Assembly (NCBI GenBank): GCA_958352845.1
Contig: CATWQC010000017.1
Coordinates: 1 to 38,956, forward strand
DNA length: 38,956 nt
Source: an uncultured Collinsella sp.
GTDB lineage: Bacteria > Actinomycetota > Coriobacteriia > Coriobacteriales > Coriobacteriaceae
Reading direction: 5' to 3'
Of the stretch, positions 23,226 to 31,422 are shown piece after piece. Below the pieces are notes generated by a model that ran no database searches, was not told the DNA's origin, and was given only the letters and a program-made list of their open reading frames with translations. Positions within the stretch are counted from its first letter, which is position 1; the number at the start of each line of letters is the position of its first letter. The translations under genes were made by a program, and so were the position numbers.

Positions 23226-24086
23226 ATGAAGCTCAAGAAGCTTGGCGCATTTGCCGCCACGGGTGCCATGGCGCTCGCCCTCGCACTGACGGGCTGCGGC
23301 TCGTCCAACGCCACCTCTGGTTCTGATGCCGGTTCCAGCAGCTCTGACGACGCTAAGGTCGAGAAGGTCGACGGCTCCAAGGAGTACGCGCTCGTCAAGG
23401 ATGGTACGCTGACCGTCGGCACCTCTGCCGAGTACGCTCCGTTTGAGTACAAGGATGACAACGGCGATTATCAGGGCTTTGACCTTGAGCTCATCAAGGC
23501 CATCGGCGACAAGCTGGGCCTGGATGTCGAGTATGTCAACAATGACTTTGACACGCTGGTTCCGGGTGTCGCTTCGGGCGCCAAGTATGACGTTTCCATT
23601 GCGGCTATCACCGACACGCCTGAGCGTGAGAAGGAAGTCACTTTCTCTGATTCCTACTACATGGACGATCAGGCTATCGTGACCAAGGTCGATAACACCG
23701 ACATCACGGCCGACAACTACAGCGAGAAGCTCAACAACGCCGATGCTACCATCATCGTCCAGTCTGGCTCGACCGCCGAGGCCTTTGCCCAGGAGAACTT
23801 CCCCAAGGCCAAGATTGTCCCCTACAAGGACGCTACCGAGTGCTTTAGCGCTCTGCAGTCCGATAAGGGCGACGCTGTAGTCACCAACCGCTCCGTTGCC
23901 AGCCAGCTGACCGCCGAGCAGTTCAACACCTGCCAGACCATCAAGCAGATTAGCACCGGCGAGGAGTACGCCATTGCCATCAACCAGGGCAACACCAAGC
24001 TCAAGGATGACATCAACCAGGCCATCAAGGACCTGACCGACGACGGTACCGTCGACGCCCTCATGGCTAAGTACAACATCAAGTAA
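23226..24086 (+). CDS. Amino-acid ABC transporter substrate-binding lipoprotein
   Basis: A 286-residue family-3 solute-binding protein for a polar amino acid. The signal peptide ends in a lipobox LTGC, with lipidated C24, followed by a Gly/Ser-rich linker. The mature domain starts near ALVKDGTLTVGTSAEYAPFE and contains GFDLELIKAIGDKLG and DVSIAAITDTPEREKEVTFS, the class signature. AAGGAG lies 7 nt before ATG 23226. The permease and ATPase genes follow. A hairpin after it probably lowers downstream expression, so the binding protein is in excess. Confidence 0.94.
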   Translation: MKLKKLGAFAATGAMALALALTGCGSSNATSGSDAGSSSSDDAKVEKVDGSKEYALVKDGTLTVGTSAEYAPFEYKDDNGDYQGFDLELIKAIGDKLGLDVEYVNNDFDTLVPGVASGAKYDVSIAAITDTPEREKEVTFSDSYYMDDQAIVTKVDNTDITADNYSEKLNNADATIIVQSGSTAEAFAQENFPKAKIVPYKDATECFSALQSDKGDAVVTNRSVASQLTAEQFNTCQTIKQISTGEEYAIAINQGNTKLKDDINQAIKDLTDDGTVDALMAKYNIK

Positions 24087-24108
24087 AATAACTACTTGAT
24101 TGCGCGCG

Positions 24109-24139
24109 GGCCCTTTCCGTTTTGCGGAGAGGGCCTTTG
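24109..24139 (+). terminator. Intra-operon hairpin between binding protein and permease
   Basis: 11-bp stem GGCCCTTTCCG (24109-24119)/CGGAGAGGGCC (24125-24135) with one G-U and a 5-nt loop, then TTT. Read as a partial terminator or mRNA-stabilising element. Confidence 0.65.
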
Positions 24140-24203
24140 CGCTTCTCTTGACGGAGAGCGTTTCCGTCTCGTTTTGCCGGCAACTTCTACGATAGGAGCC
24201 ACC

Positions 24204-25565
24204 TTGTCTCGACTGAACAAAGGGGCCGCGGAGCAGCGTTTTCCACTGCCCGCCTTGCTCCAAAAGCTAGTCTGCGTCATGGCCGTGGCGCTCGCGCTGG
24301 TGTGCGCGGGGGCATATGCGCCCACGGCCGCCCAGGCGCTTGAGACCGCAAAGATTACCGCCCGACCCAATACCGGTTCGGGTAGCGATGTGGTCGGCGG
24401 CACCGAGACGCGCATCACTTGGGAAGTTCAGGCCGATGCCGACGAGGAGCTGAGCGGTCTTTCGCTGACGTTTGTCGACGGCACGACGTTTGGTACCGAT
24501 GACACGCGATTGACGATGCTCTCGGGCGAGGACCTCATGGATCGTACGCCCATGAAGCCCACGTGCAAGGCTGACGGCCAGACGCTCAAGATTGACTTTG
24601 GCGAGACGGCGCCTGCCGGCGGCTATTTCCGCGTCGAGGTTTACGGTGTGACGTTTCCCGTCGAGGGCGGCGATGAGGCCTTTAGCGGCACCTATACGCT
24701 CGCCGACGGTTCGACCAAGAAGATCTCCAAGATTCCGTCGGTGGAGATCAAGGGCGTGACGGCCTTCGATAACTTCCTGGCCGACCTTAAGGAGCAGCCG
24801 TGGGTCGAGGCGTGGAACTCCAATATGTTCCTGCGCCTGTTCCTGAACCCGGTCATTTTGGTCCAGAGCCTGCCGATCGTCTTCAAGGGCTTCCTTGTGT
24901 CGCTTTCGATCGTGCTCGTGGCGTTTCCGCTGGCAATTCCCTTTGGCTTTGCCCTGTCGCTTATGCGCATCTCCAAGTCGCGCATCCTGCGCTGCCTCGC
25001 CGGCATCTACGTGAATATCATTCGCGGTACGCCGGCGTTCCTGCAGATCTATATCGCGTTCTTCGGTCTGCCGTTGGCCGGCGTCAAGGTGGACGACTAT
25101 GTTTTGGGCGTTATCGTCATGGCCATGAACTCGTCTGCGTACCTGTGCGAGATCTTCCGTGCCGGTATTCAATCGATCCCCAAGGGCCAAAACGAGGCTG
25201 CTCGCTCTCTGGGCATGAATGCCTTCCAGACGCTGCTCTACGTTATGATTCCGCAGACGTTCCGCAATGTTTTGCCTACGCTGACCAGCGAGTTTATCTT
25301 GCTTTACAAGGATACGTCGCTGCTTGCCGCCGTGGGTGTGGTCGAAATCGTCATGAACGCCCGTACCATCGTGGCCACGACGGGCTCCATTACACCGTAC
25401 GTGGTTGCCGCCCTGTTCTATCTGGTCATCACCCTGCCGCTCGCTCGCTTGGTGAGCGGTCTTGAGGCGAGGCTTTTGGGTACGACCGAGACCAAGAAGA
25501 AGCGTCCCGCCAAGAGCGCCGGACAGGTTGTCGCGACGCCTGCCGATCACATCGCCGGTCTGTAA
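24204..25565 (+). CDS. Amino-acid ABC transporter permease with N-terminal extracytoplasmic domain
   Basis: A 453-residue fusion. Residues 1-45 form a signal peptide or anchor (KLVCVMAVALALVCAGAYAP then AQA). Residues ~46-205 are a soluble, beta-rich extracytoplasmic domain (ITWEVQADADEELSGLSLTF, then GGYFRVEVYGVTF). Residues ~210-425 are a HisM/GlnP-type permease with the ABC-contact loop EAARSLGMNAF at 331. Ordinary family permeases are about 220-280 residues. The TTG start at 24204 is supported by AGGAG 5 nt upstream. The ATPase follows after 12 nt. The added domain does not resemble a family-3 binding protein. Confidence 0.9.
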   Translation: MSRLNKGAAEQRFPLPALLQKLVCVMAVALALVCAGAYAPTAAQALETAKITARPNTGSGSDVVGGTETRITWEVQADADEELSGLSLTFVDGTTFGTDDTRLTMLSGEDLMDRTPMKPTCKADGQTLKIDFGETAPAGGYFRVEVYGVTFPVEGGDEAFSGTYTLADGSTKKISKIPSVEIKGVTAFDNFLADLKEQPWVEAWNSNMFLRLFLNPVILVQSLPIVFKGFLVSLSIVLVAFPLAIPFGFALSLMRISKSRILRCLAGIYVNIIRGTPAFLQIYIAFFGLPLAGVKVDDYVLGVIVMAMNSSAYLCEIFRAGIQSIPKGQNEAARSLGMNAFQTLLYVMIPQTFRNVLPTLTSEFILLYKDTSLLAAVGVVEIVMNARTIVATTGSITPYVVAALFYLVITLPLARLVSGLEARLLGTTETKKKRPAKSAGQVVATPADHIAGL

Positions 25566-25577
25566 GGAGGTCCTATC

Positions 25578-26330
<753 letters not shown>

Positions 26331-26356
26331 CCGCTTTATATGACTGACATAGCAGA

Positions 26357-26391
26357 AAACGGGAGCCGGATGTGATCCGGCTCCCGTTTTT
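26357..26391 (+). terminator. Rho-independent terminator of the ABC operon
   Basis: 15-bp perfect stem AAACGGGAGCCGGAT/ATCCGGCTCCCGTTT with a GTG loop and following T's. It could also serve the converging flavodoxin transcript, because the flank is A-rich on the other side. Confidence 0.92.
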
Positions 26392-26447
26392 GTTGGGACG
26401 CGAATGTGTTTTGTTGCAATGCGCGTTGCGGGCGGAGCTCATTGCCG

Positions 26448-26867
26448 CTAGGCGAGCTCGGCTCCAAGGGCGCGGCAGGCCGCTTCGCTCTCATCATCGG
26501 GGGCGTCGTAGCAGATGACGGAATCGACGACGTTGACGCCCTCCTCGTCGGCGTCCGCCTTCCAGTTGTCCATCCATTCGCCCTCGGCCCACGAATAAGA
26601 GCCAAAGAGGACGACCTTCTTGTCGCCGAGGGTCTCCTTGACCTCATCCCACATGGGCTGGAACTCATCATATTCAAGCTCCTCGGAACCCATGGCGGGG
26701 CAGCCGAAGGCGATAGCGTCATAGCCAGCGGCCTTGTCTGCGGAGAAGTCGGCGCAGGAGATGACCTCTGCCTCGGCGCCGGCATCGGTTGCACCTTCGG
26801 CAACGAGGTTTGCCATGGCCTCGGTGTTGCCCGTGCCGCTCCAGTAGACGACGGCGATCTTGCTCAT
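26448..26867 (-). CDS. Flavodoxin (short chain)
   Basis: A 139-residue FMN-binding electron carrier. The phosphate loop SGTGNTEAMA lies at residues 10-19, with GCPAMGSEELE and FGSYSWAEGEWM forming the two isoalloxazine-contacting loops. AAAGGA lies 7 nt before ATG 26867. The DUF3793 gene is 46 nt upstream on the same strand, so the two are probably co-transcribed. In an anaerobe it would donate electrons in place of ferredoxin, for example under low iron (known for the family, inferred here). Confidence 0.95.
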   Translation of the reverse strand: MSKIAVVYWSGTGNTEAMANLVAEGATDAGAEAEVISCADFSADKAAGYDAIAFGCPAMGSEELEYDEFQPMWDEVKETLGDKKVVLFGSYSWAEGEWMDNWKADADEEGVNVVDSVICYDAPDDESEAACRALGAELA

Positions 26868-26913
26868 GTTGAGTCCTTTCAGTTGTGCGGCAGGTTGCCC
26901 CGGCTTCTATGTT

Positions 26914-27618
26914 CTATCGGGTTGCCTGGGCAAGTTGCGCCAAGCTGTAGCCCTGCTGATAGACAAAGGTGAAGTATTGGGTGCAGGCGCGGTAGGCATC
27001 AAACGTCGCAAGTGCCTGCTCGACATTTGCGTAGACCTTCCAGGCCCCAAAGACCTTATAGTTCTCGCCGCGCTGGACGATAAACTCGTGCACGTCGTCG
27101 TAGGGATATCCTAGGAAGTAGCCTATTTCGTGCGGAAACTCGCAGGTGCAGTCGTTGCTGCAGCTAGCTTGCTGGGGTAGTGCGCATCGAGTCTGGCTAC
27201 AGGCGCATTCCGCGACGTTATTACTCGCGAGCGTGATGCGTGATGCCAAATGCACAAGGCATGTCGAAAGGTCTCTCGTGTCGTAGCCTTCCGAGGCGAG
27301 CGCCGTTTTGGCGCGAGGGTCCGCGAAATAGGTGGTGAGGCTTTTGGCTCGGTACACGTACACGAGCGCTCCGCAGGGCCGCCAGACCAAAACACTCAGG
27401 TGGATGCCAAGCGGGTCAAGCTCGCGGTTGCACTGGGCGATAACGTTGAGCAGGCGTGCTCGGCGTTCTGCGATGGTTTCTGTTGCGGTCGAGCCGTCCC
27501 CGTGGGCGTAGGTGCCTGGATAGGTAAAGAGCGATGCCGGCTTGATGCCCGCGAGCGTGGGGGAGCAGTTGCGCACGACTGCTGCCTGAAACGTTGGGAT
27601 GTCTATGGTTCGAGTCAC
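26914..27618 (-). CDS. DUF3793-family protein with six-cysteine insert
   Basis: A 234-residue protein that I assign to DUF3793 from the block CEFPHEIGYFLGYPYDDVHEF and GAWKVYAN. Function unknown. Upstream of that block is a cysteine cluster at residues 138, 140, 145, 153, 157 and 159 (CxC-x4-C-x7-C-x3-CxC), which looks metal-binding. The GTG start at 27618 has AAGGAG 4 nt upstream. It heads a likely two-gene operon with flavodoxin, which suggests a redox or metal-related job. It diverges from the HMA-domain gene across 173 nt. Confidence 0.78.
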   Translation of the reverse strand: MTRTIDIPTFQAAVVRNCSPTLAGIKPASLFTYPGTYAHGDGSTATETIAERRARLLNVIAQCNRELDPLGIHLSVLVWRPCGALVYVYRAKSLTTYFADPRAKTALASEGYDTRDLSTCLVHLASRITLASNNVAECACSQTRCALPQQASCSNDCTCEFPHEIGYFLGYPYDDVHEFIVQRGENYKVFGAWKVYANVEQALATFDAYRACTQYFTFVYQQGYSLAQLAQATR

Positions 27619-27656
27619 GTCGCTCCTTACGGATCTAAACTGTTAGCCTAGGAAAA

Positions 27657-27684
27657 CTTATACACGAAAGTAAGCCATGGTCAA
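27657..27684 (-). promoter_or_regulatory. Promoter of the DUF3793-flavodoxin operon
   Basis: Minus strand: TTGACC (27684-27679), 16 bp, TATAAG (27662-27657), about 40 nt before the GTG start. Confidence 0.7.
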
Positions 27685-27710
27685 CAAAAAAGTTTGAAGA
27701 GGAAAACTAA

Positions 27711-27763
27711 TTGACCGAACGGACATGATTTTGGGTTAAGATGGGGACACCCCATGGGGGTAT
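27711..27763 (+). promoter_or_regulatory. HMA-gene promoter with CsoR-like operator
   Basis: TTGACC (27711-27716) and TTAAGA (27736-27741) have a long 19-bp spacer. Directly after the -10, CACCCCATGGGGGTA (27748-27762) forms a C4-AT-G4 dyad. This fits the TACCC-N4-GGGTA type of operator bound by CsoR/RcnR-family copper or nickel repressors. It overlaps the expected transcription start, as a repressor site should. No csoR gene is in the window. Confidence 0.6.
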
Positions 27764-27791
27764 CTAGATAGTGCTACTGAAAGGGGAACGC

Positions 27792-28175
27792 ATGAGTGAC
27801 TTGCTCAACCCTGCGAATCTCATCGTGCTGACCGTCATTGCCGTCGGCATGTTTTTTGGACTGCGTCGCATTGCCGCTTCGACACACGGGAAGAGTTGCT
27901 GCAGCGATGGTGCGAGCGGCAAGAAGGCCAAAAAGGTTGTGGTGGCAGACACCGACGAGTCCCACTACCCCTATCGTGAGGAACTCCTTATCGGCGGCAT
28001 GAGTTGCGACGGCTGCGCCCGGAATGCGACGAATGCCCTCAATGCGCTTGATGGCGTGTGGGCTACGGTAACGTACGCGGACCACACGGCACGCGTGCGC
28101 TCGAAGCGCCCGGTTGATCGCGACACACTCGAGACGGCAGTGAGGGGTGCGGGCTATTACGTTATGAAAATGTAG
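27792..28175 (+). CDS. Membrane-anchored heavy-metal-associated (HMA) domain protein
   Basis: A 127-residue protein with one N-terminal membrane segment (about residues 9-24), a short cytoplasmic linker carrying a CC pair (C36, C37) and a C-terminal HMA domain (about 62-127). Its metal-binding motif is GMSCDGC, with C72 and C75. HMA domains bind Cu(I) and related soft metals and pass them to partner ATPases. AAGGGG lies 5 nt before ATG 27792. A CsoR-like operator overlaps its promoter, which supports copper control. No copper ATPase is adjacent. Confidence 0.85.
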   Translation: MSDLLNPANLIVLTVIAVGMFFGLRRIAASTHGKSCCSDGASGKKAKKVVVADTDESHYPYREELLIGGMSCDGCARNATNALNALDGVWATVTYADHTARVRSKRPVDRDTLETAVRGAGYYVMKM

Positions 28176-28335
28176 GCGTTGCCCTCTCCGGTGGGTACCA
28201 GCCTCCTGCCCATTGTGACTATCGGCATCCAAAAATTTGCGCAAAAATAACCTTTAGATGCGGCAAAAGTGGAGTTTGGTGACGGTTTGCGCGGAATTCG
28301 CTACCAATCGAGCATCTATGAACCCGTCCAAAAAA

Positions 28336-28364
28336 TTACAGGTGTATATTTATACACTGATTAT
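28336..28364 (+). promoter_or_regulatory. Promoter with embedded dyad, surface-protein gene
   Basis: TTACAG (28336-28341) and GATTAT (28359-28364) are 17 bp apart, and the spacer is filled by a perfect dyad GTGTATA-TT-TATACAC (28342-28357). A repressor bound there would block RNA polymerase. The leader to ATG 28448 is about 75 nt. The rest of 28176-28447 shows nothing else clear. Confidence 0.5.
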
Positions 28365-28447
28365 TGCTGTGCTCAGATTGCAATTAACCGTGGACAGAAA
28401 TGAAGAATGCTAAAACTGGGCTTTAGGACAGGGGAGGCTATAACCTT

Positions 28448-31000
28448 ATGAGACGAGTGGGAACACTTGGCTTGGTGGCAGCGCTTGCCGCTATCTTGGT
28501 ATCGCCGCTGCCGGCGCACGCCGAAGACGCATCGGGTGCCGTTACCTACAATGCGGGAAATGGGTATTCCTTTGAGAAGCTCTCGCATCCTACGGTAGGA
28601 ACGTCGCAGCCGGATGGCATCGTCGACTACCAGGGTAACGGTGCCGTTGCCGTTCCGGGCGCCGATGGTAATACGGCCAACAACGAAGGCGATCGCGGCC
28701 AGAGCTACACTTGGGCGGCTGCGAGCTATGGTGACTGGCTTTATGTGGGCACCTGCTATGCGGCGATGGGCAACACGCTGACGCTCATGAACAGCACGCT
28801 GGGCGATTCCTTTGATGTCGAAACCATGCGCCTGACGCTGGAGGCCATGTTTAACGGTACCTTCTTCTATGGACAGCAGAAGGAGGACGGCACGGCCGAC
28901 AAGGACAGCGGCGGCATCTTGGTCAAGATCAATACCAAGACCGGTGAGACCAAGCTGCTACTCTCTGAATCGCTCAACGGCGTCGCTCCTTTGTTCCGCA
29001 ATGCCGTGAGCTATAAGGGTAAGCTCTATTTCTGCGGCAGCGTCAGGACCAATGACGGCAAAGGCGGCCTGCCTGCTGTATACGAGATCGATCCTAAGAC
29101 GGATGAGTACAAAGTTGTCTATCAGGGCCTTTCGAGCATGCAGGATTACGGTGCTGCCTACAAGCAGGGCATTTCTACCGGTATCCGCGGCATGTGCGTC
29201 CATGATGGCCAGCTCGTCATCAGTAATGTGGGTAAAGACGCGAACGGTAATTTTGTGTCGACAATCCTGACGTCGTCTGACCCCTCGAAGGGCCAGGACA
29301 GCTTCACCGAGATTGCCAACTCGGAGACGCTGTTTGGCTATCCGGCGATTCGCTATCAGGACAGCATCTACGGCGGCGCCATTTGGGATATGGTCTCGTA
29401 CAATGGCCATCTCTATGCGACCATCTGCACCGGTACGCCCGAGAACGCTCCCGATGATAATTCCATGCAGTCATTTGCCATGGTCCGTGGCGACAAGAAT
29501 GCCGACGGCAGCTATTCGTGGACTCCCATTGTCGGCGATCAGAAGACGGACGGTGCAAAGTACTGCTTTGGCATCGATCCTGCCCGTACCCGTTCTGGCG
29601 CTGCCAACCTCATCGTCTACAACGACTACCTCTATATCGGTGAATACAACGACGAGGAGATTGCCCTCGAGCGCATCCTGTTCAACAAATCCAACACCGA
29701 AGAGGGCGGCAAGAGCAGCATGGGTGGCGTTGACTGCTCGTTTGTGAATGCCAATCTTGAGCAGTCGGTTAACATCTATCGCATGGACAAGGACGAGAAC
29801 ATGGAGCTCGTCGTTGGCGATCGCACCGACATGTTCCCCGAGGGCGGTATTTCCGGCCTGACTTCGGGCTTTGGCCGAAACGAGAACCAGTACATTTGGC
29901 GCATGCAGAAGTTCGACGGCAAGCTGTATATCGGTACCTTTGATACCGCGAGCCTGCTTGAGCCGATCGGCCAGTTCTCCAATGGCGACATTATCGATAT
30001 GACGCCCGAGGAGTGGGACTCTCAGGTTCAGCGCCTTAGGGACCTGCTCAATCACCTGCTCGACAAGAAATCGCCTGACGACCCCATCGTTCCCGTGAAC
30101 ACGCTTGCGGACGATGATTCAAACGAGGCCGTCGAGGTCGATGATTCGAACGAAGCTGCTGAGGTTGATGATTCAAACAAGGCCGTCGATGTCGATGACG
30201 AGAAGACCGAGGTTGCTAAGGGCTTTGGCGATCTGAGCGATGCGCTGGAGGATGCCGCGGGCGGTCTTTGCGATCAGGCCGCGACGATGTCCCAGGACTT
30301 TGAGGACGACGCCGCTTATGTCCAGAAGATCGATGGCGAGATCGCGTACTTCAAGTCCTTTGCCGACCAGTATCAGGACATGCTCGATAGCTATGAGAGC
30401 CTTAAGCAGCAGTACGAGGATGCCTATGGCACCGAGCTGCCGAGCGATATTCAGGATGCGCTCGATAAGCTGCTGAGCGAGGAGAACCTCAAGAAGTTGC
30501 AGAGTGTCCTTACGTGCATGTGTTACCTGCGCGATGCCGAGCGCGGCTTTGATATGTATGTGACCGAGGACGGCGTGAACTTTACGACGCTGACGACCAA
30601 TGGCTTTAACGATCCGTATAACCATGGTCTGCGCACCTTTGCGGTGACCAACCAGGGTCTGTGCCTTGGTACCGCCAACCCGTTCTATGGTTGCCAGGTC
30701 TGGATCCAGCGCAAGGAGAATTCGGAGAATCCGGTTGATCCCGGTACTCCGGATCCGACGGAACCCACCGATCCTTCGCAGCCGGGTGGCGGCGATCAGC
30801 CTGGCGGCAGCCAGACGGGTGGCAACGACCAGTCGAGCAGCACCACGACCACCGTCACGACGACCGCTAAGAAGACTCCGAAGGACGGCTCGCTGCCTCG
30901 CGCTGGCGACTCGACCCTCACGCTGGTCTTGGGATTGCTGGTTGCAGCTGCCGCAGTGCTTGGCATTGCTCTCGTCTTGCGCAAGCGTTCTCGTCGCTAG
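28448..31000 (+). CDS. Large sortase-anchored surface protein
   Basis: An 850-residue exported protein. The signal peptide spans residues 1-25 (LGLVAALAAILVSPLPAHA). Residues ~30-525 contain repeated blade-like strands (YGDWLYVGTCY, YKGKLYFCGS, YNGHLYATICTGT, YNDYLYIGEYND, FDGKLYIGTFDTAS) that suggest a beta-propeller. An acidic segment follows with three DDSNEA/K repeats, then a helical region (~590-690), one more propeller-like strand, a Pro/Gly/Thr-rich wall-spanning linker, LPRAGD at 816-821, a membrane helix and RKRSRR. LPRAG differs from canonical LPXTG by Thr to Ala. Function unknown; adhesion or ligand binding is a guess. Its stop overlaps the converging yolD-like stop. Confidence 0.87.
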   Translation: MRRVGTLGLVAALAAILVSPLPAHAEDASGAVTYNAGNGYSFEKLSHPTVGTSQPDGIVDYQGNGAVAVPGADGNTANNEGDRGQSYTWAAASYGDWLYVGTCYAAMGNTLTLMNSTLGDSFDVETMRLTLEAMFNGTFFYGQQKEDGTADKDSGGILVKINTKTGETKLLLSESLNGVAPLFRNAVSYKGKLYFCGSVRTNDGKGGLPAVYEIDPKTDEYKVVYQGLSSMQDYGAAYKQGISTGIRGMCVHDGQLVISNVGKDANGNFVSTILTSSDPSKGQDSFTEIANSETLFGYPAIRYQDSIYGGAIWDMVSYNGHLYATICTGTPENAPDDNSMQSFAMVRGDKNADGSYSWTPIVGDQKTDGAKYCFGIDPARTRSGAANLIVYNDYLYIGEYNDEEIALERILFNKSNTEEGGKSSMGGVDCSFVNANLEQSVNIYRMDKDENMELVVGDRTDMFPEGGISGLTSGFGRNENQYIWRMQKFDGKLYIGTFDTASLLEPIGQFSNGDIIDMTPEEWDSQVQRLRDLLNHLLDKKSPDDPIVPVNTLADDDSNEAVEVDDSNEAAEVDDSNKAVDVDDEKTEVAKGFGDLSDALEDAAGGLCDQAATMSQDFEDDAAYVQKIDGEIAYFKSFADQYQDMLDSYESLKQQYEDAYGTELPSDIQDALDKLLSEENLKKLQSVLTCMCYLRDAERGFDMYVTEDGVNFTTLTTNGFNDPYNHGLRTFAVTNQGLCLGTANPFYGCQVWIQRKENSENPVDPGTPDPTEPTDPSQPGGGDQPGGSQTGGNDQSSSTTTTVTTTAKKTPKDGSLPRAGDSTLTLVLGLLVAAAAVLGIALVLRKRSRR

Positions 31001-31422
31001 GCTCGTCCGCGTAGCTCAATGTCCTGGATATCGTCGAAGTTGATGGCGATATCCCTGAGTTTGAGCAGCTTGAATGCGGGTAACGCTTCGTCGAGAATGC
31101 CCGTGCGGCTACGATAGCCGTACGTATCGTAATAGGTGACGCGCACCAAGTCGCCGCGTTTGAGGCCCTCGAGCTTTTGCGAAAGCTCGAGGGCTTTTTC
31201 TTCCGTGAGCTCACGTTTTTGCTCGACGGTGATTTCCTGCTTGCGCACGAGTTCGTAGTATCCCGTGAGGGCGGCAAAGGGCATAAACAGTGCGGCGCGG
31301 TTGGCGCGCACGGCACCGTTGGCAGTGAGGTTGGGGTCGGCTGCGCGGCGTCTGCCCTCGGGGTCCGCCAGGCGCTCGAAGGCGGTCGGCGGGCGCATGG
31401 GCTGTTGTTTGGGTTTAGGCAC
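30997..31422 (-). CDS. YolD-like protein
   Basis: A 141-residue protein resembling the YolD-like family (LFMPFAALTGYYELVRKQE, then RVTYYDTYGYRSRTGIL). This family is typically encoded beside UvrX/ImuB-like Y-family polymerases, and its biochemical role is unclear. The GTG start at 31422 has GGAGG 5 nt upstream and overlaps the polymerase stop by 8 nt, so the two are translationally coupled. The TTG at 31434 is an alternative start. Its stop codon shares CTAG with the converging surface-protein stop. Confidence 0.75.
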   Translation of the reverse strand: MPKPKQQPMRPPTAFERLADPEGRRRAADPNLTANGAVRANRAALFMPFAALTGYYELVRKQEITVEQKRELTEEKALELSQKLEGLKRGDLVRVTYYDTYGYRSRTGILDEALPAFKLLKLRDIAINFDDIQDIELRGRA

